Shown: positions 23,939 to 33,966 of the stretch, piece by piece | Layout: each line of letters opens with the position of its first letter | How positions within the stretch are numbered: position 1 is the first letter of the stretch | From: Diplolepis rosae | Lineage: Eukaryota > Arthropoda > Insecta > Hymenoptera > Diplolepididae | Assembly: GCA_030998225.1 (NCBI GenBank) | Contig: JAPYXD010000608.1 | Location: forward strand, 712,501-776,500 | Length of the DNA stretch: 64,000 nucleotides | Direction of reading: 5' to 3' | Translations under genes and position numbers: made by a program | The notes under the pieces: model-generated | Told to the model about the DNA's origin: nothing | Databases searched by the model: none | Seen by the model: the letters and a program-made list of their open reading frames with translations, nothing else

Positions 23939-26740
23939 TAGTGGCTGACGCGCTCTGCACGCCCATCGAGCTCCCTCGTCTTCATCACCAGGGTGACGAA
24001 TGACTCGATGAGCATCCATACCTATTCAGACTGGAGCATGAGAGAGACCATCGTGTCAGGCATGAGTTGTGCGCCCACTGCCCGACCAACAGCCTCTCTT
24101 TCCGCGCCCCTCCTGACACAGACAAAGAGTGTGCGCTCTGCATTTTCCACAAGGGATCCGTAGTAGTGACACGACTCATCGTCTCTTTTCTTGCAGCGCT
24201 TCAGGTACGCATTAAAGCAACCATGGCCCGAAAGCGCTTGCGCCAGGTAAAAGTCGACTTGACCGTTCTTTCTATCCAGCCTGGTGGCAAGCTCCGGGAT
24301 TACATGGTGTGTCCATCTCCCGGATTGGTCACCATGCCATCTCGTCTGCCATTTCTCGACGAGTCTGCGCCTTCCATTCTTGCGGATGGCCTCCTTCGCG
24401 CGAGCGATTTCCTACAGGTTTGTTAAGCAGGTGAGCTCCTTATGGAGCTGAAAGGTCTTCTTCCTTTCCTCCGTGAATAAGTCTATTGGTGGGACCCTCG
24501 CCAGGACCAGCACAGCGCTCGTCAACACAGTTCGGTATGCTGAGACAATTCTCAGCACCACACCCCTCTGTGCCGAGAACAGCTTCTTCTGGATAGCATG
24601 GTTGTTAAGGGAACTTTTCCAGGCCGGAGCTGCATCAAGCAGCTTCGAATTTACCACGCTGACTACCAGTCATCTCTTAGCCCCCCTGGGGCCACCAATG
24701 TTAGGCATGAGCCGAGTCAGAGCGGCTCCACATTGGATGGTTTTGGCTGTCGCGATCTGCAGGTGTTCGTCAAAGCTAGGTCTTCGATCCAACTGCACAC
24801 CCAGGTACTTAATGCTCTTTTTCCACTCAATCTCATGTTCCCCGAGAATGATCTTCAGATATTGGAAGGATCTTCTGTCCGTGACCAGCAAACCCTCAAT
24901 CTTTTCAAGGGCTATTTTCAGGCATCTGCTATCCAACCAACGCTTTTCCCGCCACAGACTTTCATTGATCCTCAGCTCCAGTATTCTGACGTCTTCAGCG
25001 GCGCACGTGACAAGTGCGTCATCCGCGAAGCCCATAATGCTCGTTCCTGCAGGTAGGTCCATGCGCAGGAAATCGTCATACATGACGTTCCAAACGAGTG
25101 GACCCATCCGTGACCCTTAAGGGCGCCACATGTCATCTCTTCTTTGAGAGACCACTTGTCGCCCTCGTATATTACCCACCTGTCGCTCAGATAGTCATCT
25201 ATCATTCGCAACAGGTAGTCTGGAACCTTTTTCCGCACCATCGTCTCGATGCAGATGTTCCACCTCGTGGTATTGAACGCATTGCATATGTCAATACTGA
25301 TCAACTCGCAGAATCCCTTACGCTTACCAGTTGCGCTTCTTGCTTTAGTGGCGGTGTCCACCACTGCCTGGATGGCGTCAACTGTGGACGTGCCTTTCCA
25401 AAAGCCGAACTGGTTTTCCGAGAAATTGTTCTCGCTGACCATGTGACCTTGTAGTCTTTGTAGAATCATTTCCTCTAGAAGCTTCAGCATTGTATCCAAT
25501 AGACAAATATGTCTATAGGATGAGGCATCTTCTAGGGGTTTGTTGCCCTTCTTCAGCAGGACCAACCTCTGCTTCTTCCAGTCTAAGAAGAACCTTGCCT
25601 CCCGAAGACAGGAGTTGAAGGCTTCTAGGAGGATCTCCGGGTATGCCCCGATCACCTCTTTGAGGATCTCGTTTGTCACCCCGTCGATCTTCGGCGCTGT
25701 ATATGCCTTAAGCCTTCTACCCGCTCTCTTTAGTTCCTCGAGAGTGACTATTTTGAAGGCGAGTCTCCATGGGTCCTTCCGGACTTCCCCGATCAAGTAT
25801 TTCCAGCACTGAAGTCGGCTTTTCTTTATGCCTTGCCTCAGAGCTGATTTTGCTTTTTTCCATGCCTCGCGTAACAGAGGATCTCCCTTTTGTGCGGGTA
25901 ATTCTCCGCTGCGCTGTAAAGCATTTTCGACGCAGCACAGACAACTGGTCGTTCCACCAGTACATCGAGTCCTCAGTACGCCCTTGCCCGCGGCGAGGCA
26001 TGAAGTGGTCACATGTTGTAACCACTTTCCGCCTCGCCGCCCACACAGTGTCCTCCAACAACCCAGCAAACCTTGCCCAACCAAGGTCATCTATGAGCCT
26101 GGTTTCTTTAAGATATTCGTGAAGCTTGTCTTTGCTGAGTCGTTTTGTGTTCCAAGAGGGGCTCCTCACCTTGTCGCCCCTTCCCATATTCACTGGGTGA
26201 CTCCGTTCCTGGATGCTGAACTCAATGCACTAGTGGTCACTCAAGGTTATTACCTCGAGGTAGCACCAGTCGCCTATCCTTGAGGCAAGACGGGGCCCCG
26301 ATTTAATACAATCAGGTCATTTGATTCCCCTCCTGTCCAGATGGACTTCTCCCCACTCGGGTGACTCACTTTTAAAGTCGCCCGCAATAAGGGACCGCCC
26401 ACTAGCCTCTCTGAGGCTTTCCTCACGGAGGAGGATCTGTGTCTGAAAGGTCTCGAAAGAATCGTTGAGAGAAAAGTAGCAGCTGTACACACGTACCCCG
26501 GCTACCTCCACCCAAACGAACCCTGCGTCGTTCTCCAGGAAATCCCCGCTGCTCAAATCAGGGCTGCAAACAAGCGTCCCAGCTTTCCTTGATGCATCCT
26601 GGTACCAAGCAGAGTTTTCAGACCATTTATATTGCCCACTCATGATTAACACATCGGCTACCCTCTCCCTGGCAGTCTGCATCAGAAGGTTCTGGGCTTC
26701 CTTCCCTCTCCAGAGGTTGAGCTGTAGAAATTTCACTTTC
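23939..26740 (-). pseudogene. R1-like ORF2 (endonuclease, RT, CCHC)
   Basis: Order on the minus strand: the APE endonuclease (FLQLNLWRGKEAQNLLMQTA near 26730, LIAGDFKSESPEWG near 26350) and a linker. Then RT with GNKPLEDASSYRHICLLDT, LISIDICNAFNTTRW (motif A) and MGFADDALVTCAAED (motif C, F-A-D-D). A C-terminal region follows with QALSGHGCFNAYLKR and AEHTLFVC, including a Cys/His cluster. At least three frameshifts (around 26200, 25100 and 24430) and in-frame stops make it non-functional. No ATG opens ORF2 at the start of homology; a GTG lies there, overlapping the ORF1 stop. Confidence 0.88.
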
Positions 26741-27750
26741 CACCTCTCAACCTCTGAAGCTCTGCCCTAAATATTGGGCAAGAACCGCTCGCCGAAGCAT
26801 GGCCGACATCTTTTTCGCACCTATTACCGCAAGTCAGGCACCGAGGGGAAGCCTTTCACTCCTTGGCCACGTGCGACGCGCCCTCACACCTCCAGCAGGC
26901 ATCCTTCCTGCCTGGAAGCGGGCAACGGCGTGACACATGGCTATATCTCTGTCACCTGAAACACCGGGCAACCTCTACATTCTCTCTGACGCGGCAGTTC
27001 ACCCACGCCACCTTTAGCCTACCGATGCCGAGCAAGCTCCGGGCGTCCGCCTCGGTTAAACGGACCACCACATTCTGCACACCACCGAAGCGCTTGTACA
27101 GCCTGCACTGGTCCCCGAAGTCCGGCTTGCCCAGCGCGATGCATAGCGCGGCAACAACCTCTTCCCTTGTGACGGTCTCGTTGAGGTCCCTAACTCCAAG
27201 GGACCTCTTCGAGACCAAAGATTTAATTTCGGCCTTCTCCCCGACCGCCTGATCGAGCGCCTTCTTGAAGGTCGTGATGTCCCCCCCCCCCCCCTTGAGG
27301 ACCAGGAGGATTTCCTCCCTCCTGGTTCTCCAGATGGAGTGGACCTCCGCTCCTGCATTTTTGCGGTTTACCTTCGCCTTCATAGCTTTCAGGATCTCGG
27401 CGTAGGACTCTCCATCCTTGGCCGACACCCTGATAGCGTTGCCCAACCTGGCGGCGGGAGAGCGCTTCGGCAACTTCCTTTTCTTTTTAGGGTCCTGTGC
27501 AGAGGGTGTGCGATGTGCTTCCCTTCCCTTTTTTGGGAGTACGATCCTTGGGGGGGGGTAACCCCTTTCTTCCCCTTTGTGGGGATTCCAGCCTCTTCTG
27601 GAATTCCATCCCGCTTTCTAGTAGACACTTATGGGTGTTGAGCATTCCGCTCAACACGCCTGTAGTCTCGTTCACACTGTCCTTAACATGTCCAGGGTTA
27701 TTTCTCAGCATAACCTGCTGGATGACGCTGAGAGCCCAGACCACCTCGGC
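26741..27750 (-). pseudogene. R1-like ORF1 (gag with zinc knuckles)
   Basis: The minus strand encodes a Lys/Pro-rich N-terminal part and then a Gag core (WRTRREEILLVLKGGGGD, SLGVRDLNETVTREEVVAAL). Cysteine knuckles follow: CFRCQRYSHVSRRCP and CWRCEGASHVAKE, with a third degenerate one (CLTCG...GSCP). The reading frame changes near 27480, and a run of 13 C residues (27282-27294) lies in the core. ORF1 ends in a TGA that overlaps the beginning of ORF2 homology, as in R1-clade elements. Confidence 0.82.
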
Positions 27751-28308
27751 AGAGCTAGGCTCACATCAGCCTCGCCTCCTTGTGGACCGGGGAAGACACC
27801 ACACGGCGACGAAGCACTCCCAGTGGGATGCCATACGGAAACGATCGTTTGGACTGTTCTTGGTCACAGATTGCGGAGGCTTTGCAGTGTCCCCCAGGAG
27901 ATTCCATACCCCAGTTCATTCTGAGCCGCATTCAAGAGAGAGTCCGTCTATACGTTCGTCTCTCGCATTCAAAGGACTCATATCACAGTCATACGGCGCT
28001 GTCATTCATTTAAAGCACTCATTCCTCGCAGGCACTCACAGACCCATTTACAGCGCCGCTGTCTGGAGCATACATCCTTCTCCATGCATGGGGATAGGCG
28101 CGTCTATAGCGTCCCCCGCTTTCGACCTGGGATAGACACGTTTATAGGGCACCCTTCACGCACTGGGAAGATGCCCGTCTATAGAGCCCCCTGCATTTTC
28201 TCACCGATTCATCGGGACACTACAACCTCCATGTCCCGAGGGTCGTCTGCTAAGCCTCCCCACCCGTCCTTTTTTGGCATAGCCAAGAGAAGGACTTTGT
28301 CAAGGTAA

Positions 28309-28425
28309 CAGTCCAAGGGGAGGTCATAAACAACTTTGGCTTTATCGATTGTATTGGTAATGTCCTTACCCAATTTTATGACAGAGTTTAGATTCCTTGA
28401 ACAAAGGGTAAGCAAATAACTGTTT
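28309..28425 (-). pseudogene. Penelope-like fragment at the 5' side of the R1-like LINE
   Basis: Minus-strand translation gives SRNLNSVIKLGKDITNTIDK followed by AKVVYDLPLDCYLDK. This resembles the linker just before the GIY-YIG domain of Penelope-like elements, where LN-LIK-GKD...NVVYKI-C is expected. Only about 40 codons are present before the GC-rich LINE begins. Confidence 0.5.
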
Positions 28426-28619
28426 TGAAGTTATGTAAATAATTATTTTTCATAATTTCTTATATTGTCAATATGACTAGAATTATAAGATGAATTTCTC
28501 ATTCTTTCTATACGGATTATAATATTCTGATTGATGAAATTAGCAGGATAATTATTATTTGCGCACTGCAAGTTTGAGCCCGACGAAAGCACCACAATAT
28601 CCAGAATAAATCTCCTGCA

Positions 28620-29010
28620 CAAGTGCGAAATCCATACACTCTTCACGGGGGGGGGGGGGCTGCTCAGATCGTGCAAGACAACTCTAGCTCCCTGCATGTT
28701 CAGTTGAACGATTCGCAAGGGGATGATGCTATGCTCTTTCACGCAAGACATACGACGGCCCTTCGTGGCTCGGAGGCCTTCTGTTTTTGGCGTCAGTCAT
28801 GTCAGATGTTTTTTGTCATGTGCATTTTGTCATCCGTCACGTGCATCGTGTACGTCGCGTCTATTTTATCTGTCCATTGTCGGTCTTTGTTACTGTCCTT
28901 GTCTTCCTTCTGCTAAGGTGGCGTTCCAGGGCAGCGCCTCACGTCGTGGTTCCTGCGTTTCTTCATCTTGCAGCACGCTGCGCAAACTAGAGCGAATCCG
29001 GCCACCTTAG
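28620..29010 (-). pseudogene. Second non-LTR retrotransposon fragment (ORF1 end and endonuclease start)
   Basis: On the minus strand a degraded knuckle-like CAACCKMKKRRNHDVRRCPG is followed downstream by PLRIVQLNMQGARVVLHDL. The latter matches the first strand of an APE-type endonuclease of R1/jockey-like LINEs (IVQ-N-Q-A). A run of G residues near 28648-28658 interrupts it. It is GC-rich like the neighbouring R1-like element but is a separate, shorter piece. Confidence 0.6.
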
Positions 29011-29479
29011 CTGAGCAACTCATAGTAGCAACATTTCGTTGGCTATAGGTTTGCCAATCTCATCAGGCTTTATTAAATTTAAAAAAAACATCAAATAATA
29101 AACTTATAAAATTGTCATAAAAATACACTTTTTCACAAAACATACATAAAAATGTCAAAATATATCTTTATAAAAGCGGGTTAAGTCATGGTAATAAAAA
29201 TCAAATTGATAAAAAAATAATAGTAAAAACCATGGTTTTAGTTAATACATTAAAATAACACGATGTCAGAGTCGACGAAACTTTGTCTATTAAATTATTA
29301 AAGTGTTACGGTGAACTTTAAATATTGAAGGAAGTTATTATAAACACAGCATTTGAAATGTAAACAGACGTCAGCAGAAAACAATCATGAATTTAATTTA
29401 CTAAGTAATGAGAAATAAATTCTATTTAAGGTAAATATATCTTTTTTATAAATGCTGAATTTATTCGATTTAATATTGA

Positions 29480-29710
29480 TCATCTCAGATGTTAATCTTT
29501 CTCGGCAGTCAGAAACTTAATGAAAAATTTTAGTATTTTCCCAATCAAATTCATGTTTGAATTCCAATTGATGTGCACAGACTACGGATTCGCTGTTTTT
29601 TTTTTTTTATATTTGTTAATACGAACCCTTAATGCTCGATTTGATTCACCAATATAAGTCGCTGGGCAATTTTACATCATGCAATTATAGCATCATGAAA
29701 CATTTTGTGA
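29480..29710 (-). pseudogene. Penelope-like GIY-YIG endonuclease
   Basis: Minus-strand reading: CPATYIGESNRALRVRINKY, a canonical CP..YIGE-R.L..RI start; then SESVVCAHQLEFKHEFDWEN and TKIFH, and finally RLTSEMINIKSN. The catalytic Tyr and Arg positions of the GIY-YIG fold are present. A stop lies before the CP motif. Confidence 0.78.
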
Positions 29711-29885
29711 GACAAAGATATCGCTCCGTCAACTAAATTATAAACAAAATTTTTTTGTGAAAAAATGGATGATTGGAAAAATAATTGATTGTTCTACTTG
29801 ATAAGGTAGGTTTTTGAAACAAATTAGTGATAATTTTATTTTATTTTATAATCAATGACAAATCCAGAAAGTTAATTTGATTATT

Positions 29886-30360
29886 TTATTGCACTTCAAA
29901 GGAGAATTTTAAGTTTTTGTCTTGTGGGTTAAAAATGTTAAGAACCAAATCAATAAATTTATTTTGTACACACAGAATAGTGTCATCTACAAATCTATAA
30001 TAAAATAAAGGAGAGCAATTATATTTATCTTTTAAAATTCGCAAGCAATCATTTTCCAAATCATCCATGACAATCTCTGCGAATAGAGGTGAAATTGGAG
30101 TCCATCGGAGTACCAAAAATTTGTAAATAAACATTATTATTAAAAGTAAAGTAGGAGTTTGCAAAACGAAATTTGGTACAATTGATAATTTCATGAAATT
30201 GAATTCTACAGCTATTGTGAATAAGATGACACCTTCGGTCTAAACTCTTGAGGACTAAATCAAAGGGTATATTTGTGAATAATGAACTGACGTATAGTAA
30301 AAGCAGAACATGATCATCATCTACAACGAGAGCTTTCTATTTTCTTTTGAGATCTAAACT
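29886..30360 (-). pseudogene. Penelope-like reverse transcriptase
   Basis: Upstream frame: VSSLFTNIPFDLVLKSLDRR (motif A region) and FNNNVYLQIFGTPM. After a frameshift: SPLFAEIVMDDLENDCLRIL and PLFYYRFVDDTILC, with the VDD catalytic motif. The order and the SPISPLFA-D/E-I-MDDLE block are characteristic of Penelope-like RT. Confidence 0.85.
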
Positions 30361-30455
30361 GTCGTTTAAATGGGAATTTGGGATTTTTATACAATATTTT
30401 ATATAATATTTTATACAATATTTTATATAATATTTTAGCTAAAAAATGTGTGGGA

Positions 30456-30709
30456 CTATTGATCAATGAAATTATAAGGGTGGAGAGGTGTATCTTGTTT
30501 GTGGATGTTTGGTAAGCCGTAGCATTTAGCTAATACAATGTTGGTTAAAGTAAGCTGGTTGTTGTGAAGTTTATATTTGAAAAATTCATTATCATTAAAT
30601 CTCTTAAGAATGTTTGAAGTTTTGTTTGTTACTTTATGTCTTATTTCATGCTTGAGATTATTATTGATGTCTAAGGATATCAAGGACGATTCTTCATTTT
30701 TAATTGTAT
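30456..30709 (-). pseudogene. Penelope-like N-terminal region
   Basis: Minus-strand open stretch containing HKVTNKTSNILKRFNDNEFF and then LAKCYGLPNIHKQDTPLHP. The second matches the conserved YGLPKIHK-xxxPLRP segment that opens the RT of Penelope-like elements. The Arg of PLRP is replaced by His. It runs directly into the inserted mariner on its upstream side. Confidence 0.82.
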
Positions 30710-30711
30710 TA

Positions 30712-31197
30712 TCAGGTGTACAAATAAGTTTCCGCCGTTTTTTATCAAAAATTAGGCATTTATTGTGAAATAACGGAAGCTTACGTTTTATTTGAAGTAT
30801 TGTCCATCGCTTGCCACTTTTTTTTCCCATCTTTTGAATCTTGGTCCAATAATGCTTCCAATTTTGCGTCTTCATACACTTTCGGCCTTCTGCTACGTTC
30901 TTTGTCTTCAATGTCAAATTCACCGTTCTTAAACTTTTGAAACCACTCATGACAATTTCTGTCACTTAAGGCAGCCTCACCATATGTTTGCAAATGACGC
31001 TTATTTGGCTCAAAACTCGACATTTCCACACACAAAAGAATATATTGTACTGATAAAAATTCACTAATATTTTAAGGTTATGTTTGTGATAGATGTCCAA
31101 CCTTGTAACAGTGATGTTTTACATCTGTCAATTTCAACCAAAACTTACTGGTGGCGCCAAATTTTGTCAAACGGCGGAAACTTATTTGTACACCTGA
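30712..31197 (-). mobile_element. Internally deleted mariner element (copy B)
   Basis: A 486-bp element with inverted ends TCAGGTGTACAAATAAGTTT and its complement, flanked by TA (30710-30711 and 31198-31199). The minus strand encodes MSSFEPNKRHLQTYGEAALS, then NCHEWFQKFKNGEFDIEDKE and RSRRPKVYEDAKLEALLDQD: the mariner N-terminus, second DNA-binding part and linker. The first helix-turn-helix, which copy A keeps, is deleted. It interrupts the Penelope-like frame at a TA, dating it after that element. Confidence 0.9.
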
Positions 31198-31779
31198 TAA
31201 TAAGGTCTATTTCAACTGTCTTTATTTTTTTCGTCAGATTTTTGTAGTATGGAGTTGAATTATAAGTTTGAAAGATGAAAAAACGTATTGATTTGAATTA
31301 TAAAATTCTTGTTTACCTGTGTACGGCTGATAATTTCATCAAATGGAATTCTATAGTTATTGTGAATAAGATGACATTGCATTAAAGTCTACAATATTTG
31401 CGATATTTACAATATTCACAGAGTTTACAGTATTTAAAAAGTTTAAAATATACCTACTTTATTATTGGTTGTTAGCTCCCGTCGAAAAATGATTATAAGC
31501 TGCTACAAGTGACTAGAAACTTTTTCTCTTGCATGCATTTTTTACACCCTTTTATCATACAATTTGTGATTTTTCAAAAAAATCTTGAAAAATCTGACGT
31601 GCGTGGTAAGCCCTGAGAACCACAATTATTGCAGGTAAATTACAGGCGTTCAGATCGACAGAGAAACTATCTTAATTATCTCATTTCTCATTTTAAATAT
31701 CAAATTGGGAACTAGCTAATTTTTGAGGTGGTAGTCACTGAAGAGTGGTTGCCGTTAGCTACATTTACCCATTGTGCAG

Positions 31780-32240
31780 TGTGCGGCGCACAGCGCACGG
31801 GGTCTGCTCAAGGTTTTAAATTTTTTCAACTATGTTCTACCCTTTTGTCATTCTAAAAATTAAATATGTTATACAAAATGAATTGAAGATTTTTTGGTAA
31901 AAAATGGTGGTCGTACACCAAGCATAGCCAATAAAAAGCATTCTCGAAAAATTAACAAAAAATTATTTAACGGTTCTATTCGCGAAAATAATTCCATAAA
32001 TTTTCTAACATTCTACTATTGAGATTCATAACATATTTTTGTCCATCGAAATCGGTCTAGCTGTTTCGAGAAAAACTTATTTTTCTTCTAACCCCCATTA
32101 CTCCCTTAAAAATTATTTCTCAGATATAATCTTTTCAGGAATTTATTCTTATATCAATGCCAACTTATTGTGAAAATCTCGATCAGATCCGAGCAAGAAC
32201 ACCACATACATATTTATCCTGTTGTCCTTTTATAGGGCGA
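31780..32240. repeat. Old dispersed repeat related to 11690-12130
   Basis: Shares the phrase AAATCGGTCTAGCTGTTTCG and the surrounding order (GTGCGGCGCAC upstream, C-rich run downstream) with 11690-12130 in the same orientation. No boundaries or coding potential are visible. Confidence 0.45.
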
Positions 32241-32641
32241 TTGGACTAGTATCCAGCCATACAAAATAAGAGCTATATGAAAACCCTTTATCTTGCCTTC
32301 TCAGTTCGAGAAGTATTGTAAGTTTTATTAAGTATCAAGACAATGGAATATGAATGGCCAGGATTTACCGTCCTGACTTGGTCACCTACATACATAACTT
32401 CCCCTTTATCCTAAATTATACCAACCTGCTCTCGCCCTAGCTCAGGACGTAACACGTGTTTGTGATATTGATATGCAATAAAATGCAAATAACAAAAGAA
32501 AAAAATTCGATTTTCTCAACTTATCAATCTTTTGAAACCCCTTTAATTGTGTCCTGTCCTATATCGAAAATAATTTAAATGCATATAATATTTATATGAT
32601 AACCTTTAATTAATTAAAATTCAATGATAATTTTTATACAG

Positions 32642-32764
32642 AGTACGAAGAAGCTGATGAATCGATTCGAGCGCCACATGAAGAACTATGTAGATAGCAA
32701 AAGAATGAAGTCAACAAGGAGGGCTGTAGATATATCAATCGAAGGTCGTAAAATGGCACTTTAA
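32642..32764 (+). CDS. IWS1: IWS1 terminal exon
   Basis: Acceptor TTTATACAG, phase 0. It encodes [20 protein letters not shown], then [20 protein letters not shown] and a TAA stop (32762-32764). The closing V-ISIEG-KM-L is the invariant C-terminus of IWS1. Together the four visible exons encode about 294 residues without a break. Confidence 0.95.
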   Translation, partial: STKKLMNRFERHMKNYVDSKRMKSTRRAVDISIEGRKMAL

Positions 32765-32984
32765 TATGATTAACTTTATTGCAATACAGAAATTTCCAAA
32801 GTTCTTTCTTTACGACGTGTACGCAACATTATGTACAAATCCTATTCCGTAAAAGCGTAATTGATCAAATAACCAAGGAAAATCTAGTTAAATCAGCAAA
32901 AGTTCATTTTCAAACACAAAAGTTTTTATTACCTGGAATTGTCGCAACTGAAATTGAAAATATGTAATGCTGATAATTTGTTCA

Positions 32985-32990
32985 AATAAA
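32985..32990 (+). terminator. Polyadenylation signal of IWS1
   Basis: AATAAA 221 bp after the IWS1 stop, followed within 25 bp by T-rich sequence. This fits a short 3' UTR; the cleavage site itself is not visible. Confidence 0.65.
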
Positions 32991-33464
32991 GACATATTGA
33001 TGTTGCTTTTTCACAAGTGTGAATATTGTTTTTATATTAACCAATTTAATTTGTATTCATCCCTTTTTCAATTCCTTCGACTAAAACATAAAGCTTTTTC
33101 ACAATTTGAAATATAATTTATTTACTATTTCAGAACTCATTCACAGTAAATCGCGAAATGGTATATTGTATAACAAGTGAGGGAAATATACAAACTTCAC
33201 ACAAGTCAGTACTGCATGATTCTCTCACACTATGCATACGATATTTGTTATAGCAAATGTATGGGATATGGCACTTATTGTACATGTAGAGCCTTCAGAA
33301 AAAGGTTCATCATTTCGGGTTAATCTGGTTGTTAAAATGGAATTGATGACTCAAATCGGTTTACAACTGTTTCTGTTGACCAACATCACGCAAGCTTCTG
33401 AAGTTTATCATGTTTGTGTGTGGGAAATGTAATTCTTTGTTCGAAGTGCGCTTGTGCACATTTC
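32991..33464. other. No gene recognised downstream of IWS1
   Basis: AT-rich sequence; a 66-codon frame at 33232-33432 (+) shows no recognisable motif. Confidence 0.5.
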
Positions 33465-33555
33465 ATGCATCGGCAATCGAAAGACCTGGGCTCGAATCCC
33501 AGTGCAGTCGAAAGCGTCTTTGTTCCACAGAAAGATCTCAAATTCTTTAAAATTA
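33465..33555 (+). repeat. tRNA-derived SINE-like repeat (copy 2)
   Basis: Contains the same T-arm, CTGGG-CTCGAAT-CCCAG, as 8420-8500, with matching flanks GGCAATCGAAAGAC and TGCAGTCGAAAG. The shared block continues through CCACAGAAAGAT and AATTCTTTAAA. No complete cloverleaf can be drawn. Confidence 0.6.
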
Positions 33556-33680
33556 TAAAAAAACTTCTTTTATATTAGTTGTGAGTTTTAGTGTTCACTT
33601 GGATTTTTTTGTATTTCTCGATTTCGGACTTTTGTTGATGAACGTCAAAATTTAAAACTTTTTAGATATTGTTAAGAATC

Positions 33681-33800
33681 TGTTGCGTCACAATTACGTA
33701 AATACTTACTTTAATCGAAGGTTCCTCGCTTTGAGTTAGGATCGAACGATCCTCGCTTAGGGATGAGGATAATTCAATGAAAAACACAATGATTATCAAA
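33681..33800 (-). mobile_element. LTR-end fragment related to the solo LTR at 57236-58344
   Basis: Begins TGTTGCGTCA and shares TTCCTCG, GTTAGGATCGAA, GGATCCT-like and AGGGATGAGGA blocks, in order, with the reverse complement of the right end of that solo LTR. It is therefore the 3' end of a related LTR in minus orientation. The other end was not found. Confidence 0.6.
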
Positions 33801-33901
33801 ATAATACAAATTGAATATAATAAAATGATTAAAAGTTGAAATTGACGAAATTGTTAATACAAATGATATGCGAATGGAGGAACAGGCTACTTGTACATAA
33901 G

Positions 33902-33916
33902 TAAAAAAAAAAAAAA

Positions 33917-33962
<46 letters not shown>
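33902..33962. repeat. Poly-A tract and (GA)n microsatellite
   Basis: A run of A residues is followed by about 20 GA repeats; simple sequence only. Confidence 0.95.

Positions 33963-33966
<4 letters not shown>

Larger units (their letters stand above)
23641..28308 (-). mobile_element. R1-like non-LTR retrotransposon (decayed)
   Basis: A GC-rich island that contrasts sharply with its AT-rich surroundings. It carries, on the minus strand, a gag-like ORF1 with zinc knuckles followed by an ORF2 with endonuclease, reverse transcriptase and C-terminal Cys/His motif. The 5' leader at about 27990-28300 has repeated phrases such as GATAGGCGCGTCTATAG and GATAGACACGTTTATAGG. Boundaries are approximate, set by base composition and by the flanking Penelope-like fragments. 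Insertion was not into rDNA. Confidence 0.8.
29480..31300 (-). mobile_element. Penelope-like retroelement (RT and GIY-YIG), split by a mariner
   Basis: Minus-strand fragments in the right order. The N-terminal region lies at 31198-31290 (TPYYKNLTKKIKTVEIDL) and continues at 30460-30710 on the other side of a mariner insertion. RT (29886-30360) and the C-terminal endonuclease (29480-29710) follow. Penelope-like elements are retroelements with a telomerase-related RT and a GIY-YIG nuclease. Several frameshifts and stops are present and no terminal repeats were recognised. Confidence 0.8.
20931..32641 (+). other. IWS1 intron of 11.7 kb with nested transposons
   Basis: From GTGAGT to a TTTATACAG acceptor. 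It holds a 1-kb TIR element, an R1-like LINE with Penelope-like fragments on both sides, another LINE fragment and a Penelope-like element with an inserted mariner. Most of the retroelements lie on the strand opposite to IWS1. No feature was seen in 20931-21882, 22892-23339, 29011-29479 or 31300-31780. Confidence 0.9.

Noticed and set aside
24473..25120. 215-codon + strand frame
   Set aside because: Antisense to the R1-like reverse transcriptase, whose motifs are clear on the minus strand.
27497..28135. 212-codon + strand frame with high Ser/Pro content
   Set aside because: Antisense to the GC-rich R1-like ORF1 and leader; long frames arise there from base composition.
33232..33432. 66-codon frame just downstream of IWS1
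   Set aside because: No motif, no start context or partner exon recognised, and it is short enough to be chance.
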